Origin: Candidatus Saccharimonadota bacterium | Lineage (GTDB): Bacteria; Patescibacteriota; Saccharimonadia; Saccharimonadales; Saccharimonadaceae | Length of the DNA stretch: 7,107 nucleotides | Direction of reading: 5' to 3' | Assembly: GCA_020428265.1 (NCBI GenBank) | Contig: JAGQND010000036.1 | Coordinates: 1 to 7,107, forward strand | In this document: positions 1-5,068 of the stretch, one piece after another | How positions within the stretch are numbered: the stretch's first letter is position 1 | Layout: every line of letters begins with the position of its first letter | Position numbers and translations under genes: made by a program | Notes under the pieces: model-generated | The model's input: only the letters and a program-made list of their open reading frames with translations | Databases searched by the model: none | Told to the model about the DNA's origin: nothing

Positions 1-433
1 TGTCGTCTTTTTGGCGTTTAGCTGCCTGCAGCGCATCTTGGCGAGCCTGGCGCAAACCTATGCGCGCGTCTTCTACCTTTTCGCTAGCTTGCTTAACTAT
101 AAGCTTACGACGCTCCTCGGTAAGCGCTGGCACCGGCACTCGCACTATGCGGCCATCGTCACTAGGGTTTAGCCCAAGCGCTTGGTCGTTGCGAATAGCA
201 GATGTAATAGCTGTAATATTGGACGGGTCAAACGGCGTAATCTGTAGCAGCTGCGGCTCTGGTGCAGTCACATTGGCAGTTTGATTAAGCGGCATTACTG
301 TGCCATAAACTTCTACCTTTATGCCATCGAGCATACTAGGCTGAGCACGACCAGTTTGCACTTTACGCAGTTCGTTTTCCAGGTGCTCTAGAGCGCCTTG
401 CATTTTTAATTCATAGGGGTCTGTATCAAACAT
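1..433 (-). CDS. frr: Ribosome recycling factor (RRF), 3' end beyond the window
   Basis: RRF acts with EF-G after termination to split the post-termination ribosome so that its subunits can be reused. My reverse-strand translation gives 144 residues beginning MFDTDPYELKMQGALEHLEN. The family blocks are in order: VQTGRAQPSML near residues 25-34 (family form RTGRASP), the NPSDDGRIVRVPVPALTEERRK-type block near 89-110, and an Arg-rich helix ARIGLRQARQDAL near 123-135 that matches the helix holding the conserved Arg132 of E. coli RRF. The family is about 185 residues long, so roughly 40 C-terminal residues lie past position 1. The start at 433 is chosen because the family N-terminus begins there and a TATAAT box lies about 25 bases upstream. 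The Shine-Dalgarno is weak (AGAGAG-like). In many bacteria frr follows pyrH; here no pyrH lies upstream and frr has its own promoter. Confidence 0.95.
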   Translation of the reverse strand, partial: MFDTDPYELKMQGALEHLENELRKVQTGRAQPSMLDGIKVEVYGTVMPLNQTANVTAPEPQLLQITPFDPSNITAITSAIRNDQALGLNPSDDGRIVRVPVPALTEERRKLIVKQASEKVEDARIGLRQARQDALQAAKRQKDD

Positions 434-458
434 TTTTCTCTCTTTCTATATACTATAT

Positions 459-486
459 ATTATACTATATTGTTTTTTATATCCAA
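459..486 (-). promoter_or_regulatory. frr promoter
   Basis: Reverse-strand -35 TTGGAT (486-481) and perfect -10 TATAAT (464-459) are separated by 16 bases. The predicted transcript start is near 452, giving a leader of about 19 bases before the frr ATG at 433. The elements interleave with the divergent promoter of the 545-958 gene, so both promoters probably cannot be occupied at once. This is a consensus reading, not a mapped start. Confidence 0.6.
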
Positions 487-498
487 ATATGACATAAT
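470..498 (+). promoter_or_regulatory. Promoter of the 545-958 membrane protein gene
   Basis: Forward-strand -35 TTGTTT (470-475), 17-base spacer, and -10 CATAAT (493-498). The predicted start near 505 leaves a leader of about 40 bases that carries the strong GAGAGGA Shine-Dalgarno (530-536), 8 bases before the ATG at 545. It overlaps the frr promoter on the other strand. Confidence 0.5.
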
Positions 499-544
499 AT
501 ACATGGTAACTATCCAGTTATAGCTCTTCGAGAGGATTTACACC

Positions 545-958
545 ATGCTCATGTCAGTTGGATCTTGGATCTTTTTTGTGATCGGGTGCATCATGCTGGT
601 AATCGCAGTAATACTGGCAGGTGGCGGCATATTCACCAGAGGCCTGGACGGCGATGATCGAGCCCTACTGCTGGCCGTCGCTATCGTATTAGGAATCTTC
701 GGAGGCTTGATAGCCGGCGTCATCGGCAACGGTGGCATCGATGCGTCGCGCATCCAGAACGACCTCACACAACAAGGGTTCACGGTAGTATCTATGAACC
801 TCGATGCCAACAAAGCCACCGTGGTACAGGGCAATGAGCTCAAGGAGGTGCAGGTGTACAAAGTGGGCTACCCCGCCCAGTACCGTGCGTATCTGGCCTG
901 CCCCGCGGACGCCAACTTCAAGGTGACCACCGAGGGCTGCGCGGCCACGCCGAAGTAA
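545..958 (+). CDS. Two-helix membrane protein with C-terminal soluble domain, unknown function
   Basis: I do not recognise this 137-residue protein. Two hydrophobic segments, near residues 6-30 and 40-61, flank a short charged loop (TRGLDGDDR). They are followed by a soluble domain of about 75 residues that looks like alternating beta-strands (FTVVSMNLDANKATVVQG) and has Cys119 and Cys132, which could form a disulfide if that domain is outside the membrane. The start is well supported by GAGAGGA 8 bases upstream and by a promoter. A hairpin terminator follows the stop. The gene lies opposite to the frr and tsf genes around it. By hand count 601-958 is about 59% GC, and codons such as CTG, ATC, GGC and GCC are frequent, more so toward the 3' end; flanking genes vary but are usually lower. 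Recent acquisition is possible but not shown. An anchored envelope protein is the cautious reading. Confidence 0.75.
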   Translation: MLMSVGSWIFFVIGCIMLVIAVILAGGGIFTRGLDGDDRALLLAVAIVLGIFGGLIAGVIGNGGIDASRIQNDLTQQGFTVVSMNLDANKATVVQGNELKEVQVYKVGYPAQYRAYLACPADANFKVTTEGCAATPK

Positions 959-972
959 ACCTCAACCCAAAG

Positions 973-1005
973 GCCGACTCTGTAGTAGAGTCGGCTATTT
1001 AAATT
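973..1005 (+). terminator. Hairpin terminator after the 545-958 gene
   Basis: GCCGACTCT (973-981) pairs with AGAGTCGGC (987-995), a 9-bp stem with a 5-base loop, followed by a T-rich but interrupted tract (TATTTAAATTT). It sits 14 bases after the stop at 958. On the reverse strand it lies after the stop of the 1020-1502 gene, but the T-run on that side is poor, so forward termination is the better call. Confidence 0.7.
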
Positions 1006-1019
1006 TGCGTCAACTATTA

Positions 1020-1502
1020 CTATGCTACGCGGCCGAGTAAGTCACTCTTAGCGGTATCCGCCATAGTCCTACCAGACTCTCGAGCAATTTGCGCTGCTGT
1101 ATACTTACGATAATCTTTGTTCACTAACATCAGTGTTGTGCGAGCTAATTTCGCCTTCTGCACAGTCCACTGTCCATTTTCGTGGCTCACGCCAAAATGC
1201 TCGCCAGCTGTTTTCAAGCCAGCTACAGCGCTATTCTTGCCTACTTCTAGTGCCGCACCAGCAGCTTGCCTAGCTGCATCTACAGCCGCATCGCGCACTT
1301 GCTTAGCCTTATCTGTAGCGGCATCACGAGCCTGACTTAGCATGTCTACGCCCTTGTCTTTTATATTACCCGCAAGCCTACCGACCATTCCTGGTTCGTT
1401 ATTTTCAGCTTCTACTTCGGCTGGAAGTTCCGCTACAGGCTCTACAGGAGTGTCTGCAACATTATCTTCTTGCTTAGTTGTTGTTGGTGGAAATTCTGAC
1501 AT
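1020..1502 (-). CDS. Ala-rich LEA-like helical protein, unknown function
   Basis: A 160-residue protein of no family I can name. Residues 1-40 are acidic, Pro/Thr/Glu-rich and probably disordered. Residues 45-100 are an Ala/Lys/Asp-rich amphipathic helix with loose 11-residue periodicity (ARDAATDKAKQVRDAAVDAA), like LEA or apolipoprotein-type helices. The C-terminal third (110-160) is a more ordered Lys/Arg-rich segment containing VNKDYRKYTAAQIA. There is no signal peptide, membrane helix or cysteine, so it is probably cytoplasmic. A strong promoter lies upstream, yet no Shine-Dalgarno is visible in the A/T-rich leader. It sits between tsf and frr, where pyrH is often found, but is not a kinase. 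Roles such as nucleoid, envelope-associated or stress-protective protein are speculation. Confidence 0.8.
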   Translation of the reverse strand: MSEFPPTTTKQEDNVADTPVEPVAELPAEVEAENNEPGMVGRLAGNIKDKGVDMLSQARDAATDKAKQVRDAAVDAARQAAGAALEVGKNSAVAGLKTAGEHFGVSHENGQWTVQKAKLARTTLMLVNKDYRKYTAAQIARESGRTMADTAKSDLLGRVA

Positions 1503-1537
1503 TTTAAATTCTTTTTGTTTTTAATTGTTATAACTCC

Positions 1538-1566
1538 ATTATACTACAAAATATCAAATAAGTCAA
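1538..1566 (-). promoter_or_regulatory. Strong promoter of the 1020-1502 gene
   Basis: Reverse-strand -35 TTGACT (1566-1561), exact 17-base spacer, -10 TATAAT (1543-1538), so 11 of 12 bases match consensus. The predicted start is near 1531, with a leader of about 29 bases lacking a clear Shine-Dalgarno. It lies directly beyond the tsf terminator, so the gene is an independent unit. Confidence 0.8.
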
Positions 1567-1591
1567 TACATATTATGCTTATCTCAACCAT

Positions 1592-1626
1592 AAAACAAAA
1601 AACAGCCCCTACTGCGGGGCTGTTTT
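1592..1626 (-). terminator. Intrinsic terminator of rpsB-tsf
   Basis: On the reverse strand AAAACAGCCCC (1626-1616) pairs with GGGGCTGTTTT (1609-1599) around a 6-base loop, followed by a run TTTTTTGTTTTA. The GC core with a long T-run is a textbook intrinsic terminator, 15 bases after the tsf stop. It ends the rpsB-tsf transcript before the next promoter. Confidence 0.92.
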
Positions 1627-1641
1627 AGCGTGAGTTAGGTA

Positions 1642-2238
1642 CTACTCAGTGACGCCAAGCTCAATACGCTTGAACTGGCTAATACGGATGTTTTCGCCAC
1701 TAAGTGCGATTTGCTCCTTGATGCGCTCACCAACAGTTTTGCTGTCGTCTAGCACGTAAGCTTGCTCGCTTAGAACCTGCTCAGCAAAGTGCTTTTTGAG
1801 CTGGCCTTCAACGATTTTTTCAGCCATCTCAGCTGGCTTACTCTTTAGGCTGTCGCTTTCTAGAAGCTCTTTCTTTTTAGCTTCGTATACGTCAGCTGGT
1901 ATGTCTTCGATAGTTGAATACACAGGCGCCATAGCTGCAATCTGCATAGCTATTTGGTGTGCGAATTCTTTGAACTCTGGTAGGCGTGCTACGAAATCAG
2001 TTTCGCAGTTAACTTCTACTACAACGCCTATGCGACCGCTGTGTACATAGCTATCTATGATACCTTCGCGAGTTTCGCGGTCGCCCTTTTTCTCTGCTTT
2101 GGTCAAGCCTTTTTTGCGCAAAGCTTCTAGAGCTTTGTCAAAGTCGCCGCCAGCGTCTACAAGAGCTGTTTTAGCGTCTGTTAGGCCAATACCCGTAAGT
2201 TCTTTAAGCTTTTTGATGTCTTCCACTGTGATTGCCAT
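1642..2238 (-). CDS. tsf: Elongation factor Ts (short form)
   Basis: EF-Ts is the guanine nucleotide exchange factor that releases GDP from EF-Tu during elongation. The 198-residue protein has an N-terminal UBA-like three-helix domain (residues 1-50, with IKKLKELTGIGLTDAKTAL), then the core with NCETDFVAR at 77-85. The Asp81-Phe82 pair there corresponds to the E. coli residues that insert beside the EF-Tu Mg2+ site. It is shorter than E. coli EF-Ts (about 283 residues), with a reduced core as in the Thermus-type short proteins. The start at 2238 is fixed by AGGAGG (2253-2248), 9 bases upstream and lying inside the end of rpsB. It begins 4 bases after the rpsB stop, so co-transcription and translational coupling are likely. 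An intrinsic terminator follows. Confidence 0.98.
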   Translation of the reverse strand: MAITVEDIKKLKELTGIGLTDAKTALVDAGGDFDKALEALRKKGLTKAEKKGDRETREGIIDSYVHSGRIGVVVEVNCETDFVARLPEFKEFAHQIAMQIAAMAPVYSTIEDIPADVYEAKKKELLESDSLKSKPAEMAEKIVEGQLKKHFAEQVLSEQAYVLDDSKTVGERIKEQIALSGENIRISQFKRIELGVTE

Positions 2239-2242
2239 TTAA

Positions 2243-2941
2243 TTATGCCTCCTTTTTCTTTGCACCTTCGGCTACTGCTGCTGTGAAGTAGTCGAGTAGT
2301 AGCGAAATACCCTTGATTGCGTCGTCGTTACCAGGCACAACGTATTGCACTGGGCTTGGGTCAACGTTGGTATCTACTACGCCCACTACTGGTATGCCAA
2401 GCACGTTTGCTTCGCGCACAGCGTTGGCGTCAACCATTACGTCTAGCACAACTACAGCACCTGGGCGGCCGTTTAGGTGCTTGATACCACCGTATTTGAT
2501 GTTAAGTTCTTCGATTTCTTCCTGAAAACGCTGTACTTCAAGCTTGTTGTAACGCTTTTCTAGGTCGCCGCTCTCTAGGCGCTTTTCTAAGTCTTTTAGC
2601 TTCTTGATTTGCTGGTTTACGGTGTTAACGTTGGTTAGCATACCACCAATCCAGCGCTCAGTTACGTATGGCTGGTCTACACTTGTAGCTGCAGCTTTAA
2701 CTACGTCTTTAGCTTGCTTTTTGGTACCTACAAATAGTACTTGCTTGCCACTTGCAGCTACGCTTGTTAGAAACGGTAGAGCCTTATCTAGGGCTTCAAC
2801 TGTTTTTACAAGGTCAATTATGTGACTCTCTTGGCGTTTAGAGTGAATGTATGGCGCCATTTTAGGGTGCCAGCGGCTCGTTTTGTGTCCAAAGTGAACA
2901 CCAGCTTCGAGCAGAGCTTTAATATCGACAGTTACTGCCAT
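2243..2941 (-). CDS. rpsB: 30S ribosomal protein S2
   Basis: S2 is a late-assembling small-subunit protein near the head-body junction that helps recruit S1. From the chosen start the protein has 232 residues: EAGVHFGHKTSRWHPKMAPY at 12-31, VGTKKQA at 71-77, RWIGGMLTN at 96-104, DANAVREANVLGIPVVGVVD at 171-190 and PVQYVVPGNDDA at 197-208, all S2 signatures, ending in a short Lys-rich tail. The open frame extends to an ATG at 2962, but the start at 2941 (MAVTVDIK) is better. It matches the usual S2 N-terminus, and GGAG of the Shine-Dalgarno (AAAAAGGAG) lies 6 bases before it; the longer start would place that site inside the coding region. It is the first gene of the rpsB-tsf operon, with a structured leader that may allow S2 feedback as known for E. 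coli rpsB-tsf. Confidence 0.98.
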   Translation of the reverse strand: MAVTVDIKALLEAGVHFGHKTSRWHPKMAPYIHSKRQESHIIDLVKTVEALDKALPFLTSVAASGKQVLFVGTKKQAKDVVKAAATSVDQPYVTERWIGGMLTNVNTVNQQIKKLKDLEKRLESGDLEKRYNKLEVQRFQEEIEELNIKYGGIKHLNGRPGAVVVLDVMVDANAVREANVLGIPVVGVVDTNVDPSPVQYVVPGNDDAIKGISLLLDYFTAAVAEGAKKKEA

Positions 2942-3026
2942 GGAAAACTCCTTTTTCCTCACTGTTCGCCCCGATAATTTTGTTACTCAGGAGTTTGCGA
3001 ACAGTTGTGTCATTAAATATTGTTAC
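2942..3026 (-). promoter_or_regulatory. Structured rpsB 5' leader, candidate S2 autoregulatory element
   Basis: Seen directly on the reverse strand: ACTGTTCGC (3005-2997) and GCGAACAGT (2969-2961) form a perfect 9-bp stem around a 27-base loop. At the start of that loop AAACTCCT (2996-2989) is exactly complementary to AGGAGTTT (2952-2945), which contains the Shine-Dalgarno, so an H-type pseudoknot hiding the ribosome-binding site can be drawn. An alternative small hairpin, GGAAAA (2958-2953) with TTTTCC (2947-2942), would display the AGGAG in a 5-base loop next to the ATG. S2 is known to repress rpsB-tsf translation through the leader in E. coli; that this leader does the same is inference. 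Confidence 0.5.
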
Positions 3027-3032
3027 CAAGCT

Positions 3033-3061
3033 ATTGTAACATAGTTGGCTACAGGGGTCAA
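3033..3061 (-). promoter_or_regulatory. rpsB-tsf promoter with a dyad over the -10
   Basis: Reverse-strand -35 TTGACC (3061-3056), exact 17-base spacer, -10 TACAAT (3038-3033). The predicted start is near 3026. An inverted repeat TGTTAC-N9-GTAACA (3041-3021) spans the -10 and the start point and could be an operator or part of the leader; this is uncertain. The -35 lies 8 bases past the stop of the upstream 3070-4395 gene, and no terminator is seen between them, so some read-through into rpsB is possible. Confidence 0.75.
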
Positions 3062-3069
3062 TACCATAG

Positions 3070-4395
3070 CTATAGGGTTTTCCTGAACACCCTAGGCACT
3101 TCTGTGCGCCTAACCCCTCCACCAAAAAACTTATGCGTTATCTTATTGGCTGACGAAACACTTGCTTTGGTATCCATGTCCTCGTATTTATAAAACTGTA
3201 CGTCGCCATCCTCGTTTAAATTATATGTGAGCACATCAGCAGATCCGTAAACGTCTACTTTTCTGTGGCTGCCCTCGGCTATCACTTCGGCTAGAGACTT
3301 AGTGTTTTCTGCGTGCGGCACATCACTGCTGCAAGACAGTAATATTAAACGGCGCCTGCGAGCTGCTTCCCTACCGTCATCTCGCCCTTTGCTATCTTGC
3401 ATAAATTCGTCCGTAAGCCGGCGCAGCTGCAGTTTAGACGCATTTAGTGATATGCCGTTATATTCATCAGCCAATTCGTCAGATGATATAACAGCAAAAC
3501 CGTCCCCGCGCTCGTATATATCTTTTTTGTCTGGATCTATTTTTTCCTCGCCAAAATACATGCCGCCGGGCTCACCGTGTACACCAACTACTACCGTACT
3601 AGGCTTTATACCCAGGTCGCGCAAGGCTATCATGCGCCTATATAAATCACTCGGCCGAGATATTTCAAATGGTACAGTGCGGTGAGTTTCCTGAGTAAAA
3701 TACAAAAATGTATCGTTAAATGCACCGTTATGATCGCCATAGGCATCTGTAAGCACCGCCGTTACATCGCCCCGCCGCAAATAAGCCAGCGTTTCTTCGT
3801 CTTTATCTATCAACTTTCCCAGCAGCTCTATGTCTTCCACTCGATACCTATCTAGGTTCACTATCTCAAACTTATCGTTTATCTGCCGCAGCCTATCTAC
3901 ACCCACCTCCTGTACTATATCGTGCATGGTTTGCAGGCTTTTCTTAACCTTTTGACCCTCGAGATATTGCGGAACTTCACCCCCTTCGTCTTCTCGCGTA
4001 AGCAAACGACTGTATGCAGCCCTCCAATAGTTCAAAACCATACCAGCTGGCAATTCTAAAATTAGCCCCATGGTCTCTACTACCCTGCGGCGTATGTCGC
4101 TATTGTGCTGTTTTACTGATATCTCGTCATTTATATCTTCAGGCGCGTCTTGAATAAGCGCCATGGAGTGTTCCATAGGAAAATCATGCCGCAGCTTATC
4201 TAGCACCGTATCTTGGCCCTTAGGCACATCACACAGCTCTTGCATGCTGCCATAAACACATACAAGTGCCTCTGAGAGCTTGGCCACATTTTCTTTGTTT
4301 ACCTCTGTGTTATCCAACACTTCATTTGCAACATCGGGTGCTGTGTCGTTTTCTTGGGTCTGGGTATTGTGGTTGCTCGGTAGTGTTTCTGGCAT
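3070..4395 (-). CDS. Uncharacterised protein, putative clan CD (caspase-like) cysteine peptidase domain
   Basis: A 441-residue protein with no signal peptide or membrane helix, so probably cytoplasmic. The first 30 or so residues are polar and likely disordered. Residues 35-200 are mostly helical, with a GVDRLRQINDKFEIVNLDRY segment (165-184). The C-terminal half reads like an alpha/beta domain: a strand VTAVLTDAYGDHNGAF (211-226), a helix, a hydrophobic strand ending in His-Gly (STVVVGVHGEPGG, His273), then about 80 residues later another strand ending in Ser-Cys-Ser (RRLILLSCSSD, Cys355), and SLAEVIAEGSHRKVDVYGSAD (367-387). Hydrophobic strand plus HG, followed by hydrophobic strand plus small-Cys-small, is the clan CD hallmark (caspases, gingipains, C80, CHAT). 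The fold and activity are inferred; it could be an inactive homologue. No Shine-Dalgarno precedes the ATG. It is divergent from the 4492-5025 gene. Confidence 0.85.
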   Translation of the reverse strand: MPETLPSNHNTQTQENDTAPDVANEVLDNTEVNKENVAKLSEALVCVYGSMQELCDVPKGQDTVLDKLRHDFPMEHSMALIQDAPEDINDEISVKQHNSDIRRRVVETMGLILELPAGMVLNYWRAAYSRLLTREDEGGEVPQYLEGQKVKKSLQTMHDIVQEVGVDRLRQINDKFEIVNLDRYRVEDIELLGKLIDKDEETLAYLRRGDVTAVLTDAYGDHNGAFNDTFLYFTQETHRTVPFEISRPSDLYRRMIALRDLGIKPSTVVVGVHGEPGGMYFGEEKIDPDKKDIYERGDGFAVISSDELADEYNGISLNASKLQLRRLTDEFMQDSKGRDDGREAARRRRLILLSCSSDVPHAENTKSLAEVIAEGSHRKVDVYGSADVLTYNLNEDGDVQFYKYEDMDTKASVSSANKITHKFFGGGVRRTEVPRVFRKTL

Positions 4396-4420
4396 ATTTG
4401 TTTTTGTTATGTTTAATTTT

Positions 4421-4449
4421 ATTTTATACCTCTGTTACAAATTGCGCAA
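4421..4449 (-). promoter_or_regulatory. Promoter of the 3070-4395 gene
   Basis: Reverse-strand -35 TTGCGC (4449-4444), 17-base spacer, -10 TAAAAT (4426-4421). The predicted leader is about 20 A/T-rich bases without a Shine-Dalgarno. A perfect palindrome ATTGCGCAAT (4441-4450) covers the -35 and could be a regulator site. An alternative -10, TATAAA, overlaps it. This promoter is weaker than others in the window. Confidence 0.45.
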
Positions 4450-4475
4450 TAACACTAGTTATTTAAAGTTGCTAA

Positions 4476-4484
4476 TGCTATACT
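4476..4484 (+). promoter_or_regulatory. Extended -10 promoter of the 4492-5025 gene
   Basis: TGCTATACT (4476-4484) is an extended -10 (TGn then TATACT). No good -35 is seen at the right distance, which fits an extended -10 promoter. The expected transcript start 7-8 bases downstream is 4491-4492, the ATG itself, so the mRNA should be leaderless; no Shine-Dalgarno is present. Confidence 0.55.
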
Positions 4485-4491
4485 TTAGGCT

Positions 4492-5025
4492 ATGAGAAAT
4501 AAATTCCGTACTGCTTCCAACCGCGTCTCCATCTGGATGGGCAGCCCTATCGTATTCCTAGGCGCCGTACTCATCATTATTGTCTGGGCCACATCTGGGC
4601 CAGCCTTTCGCTACTCTGACACTTGGCAGCTTATTATCAACACCGGCACTACTATAGTTACGTTCCTCATGGTGTTCCTGATACAAAACACGCAAAACCG
4701 CGACACCAAGGCCATACAACTCAAGCTCGATGAGCTTATACGTGTGACAAAAGGCGCTCGTAACACCTATGTAGGCCTAGAAGACCTGCTAGATAGCGAC
4801 TTAGACGAGCTAGAAAAAGAGTTTAAATTGCTAGCAAACAACCAAAATTCTCTGCGCGCCCTCAATAAAATCCGCGACAAAATCGAAGCTGCGAGCACAC
4901 CCCATGGCACAATTACCAGTGCGGCAACGAGTGCAGCGTCTAGCCTACTCCGTGCTACTCGCACTATAGTGCCACCACTACCTGGTGCATCACCCGTAGA
5001 CAGCAAAACCAACAAAAAGCCATAA
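4492..5025 (+). CDS. Low-affinity iron permease family membrane protein
   Basis: This 177-residue protein resembles the bacterial low-affinity iron permease family (Pfam Iron_permease, named after yeast Fet4). The core is seen in order: a first membrane helix IVFLGAVLIIIVWATSGPAF (20-39), a short loop FRYSDTWQ, then TWQLIINTGTTIVTFLMVFL (44-63) forming the second helix, and the conserved exit QNTQNRDTKAIQLKLDELIR (65-84). Residues 95-135 are acidic and helical, possibly a cytoplasmic coiled coil. The last 40 residues are Ser/Thr/Ala/Pro-rich and end basic, probably disordered. Iron transport by these two-helix bacterial members is not established, so treat the family name as a label only. The N-terminus MRNKFRTASNRVSIWMGSP fits a start at 4492, which also coincides with the predicted transcript start. 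Confidence 0.85.
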   Translation: MRNKFRTASNRVSIWMGSPIVFLGAVLIIIVWATSGPAFRYSDTWQLIINTGTTIVTFLMVFLIQNTQNRDTKAIQLKLDELIRVTKGARNTYVGLEDLLDSDLDELEKEFKLLANNQNSLRALNKIRDKIEAASTPHGTITSAATSAASSLLRATRTIVPPLPGASPVDSKTNKKP

Positions 5026-5030
5026 AACCT

Positions 5031-5059
5031 TTGACATTTTCTCTGTTTAGAGTTACAAT
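5031..5059 (+). promoter_or_regulatory. Consensus rpmE promoter, leaderless transcript expected
   Basis: TTGACA (5031-5036), exact 17-base spacer, TACAAT (5054-5059), so 11 of 12 bases match consensus. The start is expected near 5066-5069, at or within 3 bases of the ATG (5069), leaving no room for a Shine-Dalgarno. The -10 context GTTACAAT is identical to that of the rpsB promoter. Confidence 0.85.
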
Positions 5060-5068
5060 ATTCTAGAT

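Noticed and set aside
60..284. Forward frame inside frr.
   Set aside because: It is the complement of conserved RRF codons, Ser/Arg-rich, with no start signal.
538..861. Reverse frame opposite the 545-958 gene.
   Set aside because: The forward frame has promoter, Shine-Dalgarno, terminator and sensible membrane helices; the reverse frame has none and is Ser/Pro/Thr-rich.
1796..2825. Several forward frames opposite tsf and rpsB.
   Set aside because: They are shadows of strongly conserved ribosomal genes, with no signals of their own.
2942..2962. N-terminal extension of S2 starting at ATG 2962 (MRKKEFS before MAVTVDIK).
   Set aside because: The extension translates the Shine-Dalgarno region itself, and the family N-terminus plus a well-spaced GGAG support the start at 2941.
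2919..3125. 68-codon reverse frame overlapping the rpsB leader and the end of the 3070-4395 gene.
   Set aside because: It is out of frame with both neighbours, spans the rpsB promoter, and its sequence looks like translated regulatory DNA.
4266..4495. Two overlapping forward hydrophobic frames running through the divergent intergenic region.
   Set aside because: They lie opposite the start of the 3070-4395 gene; the hydrophobicity comes from A/T-rich non-coding DNA, and they lack initiation signals.
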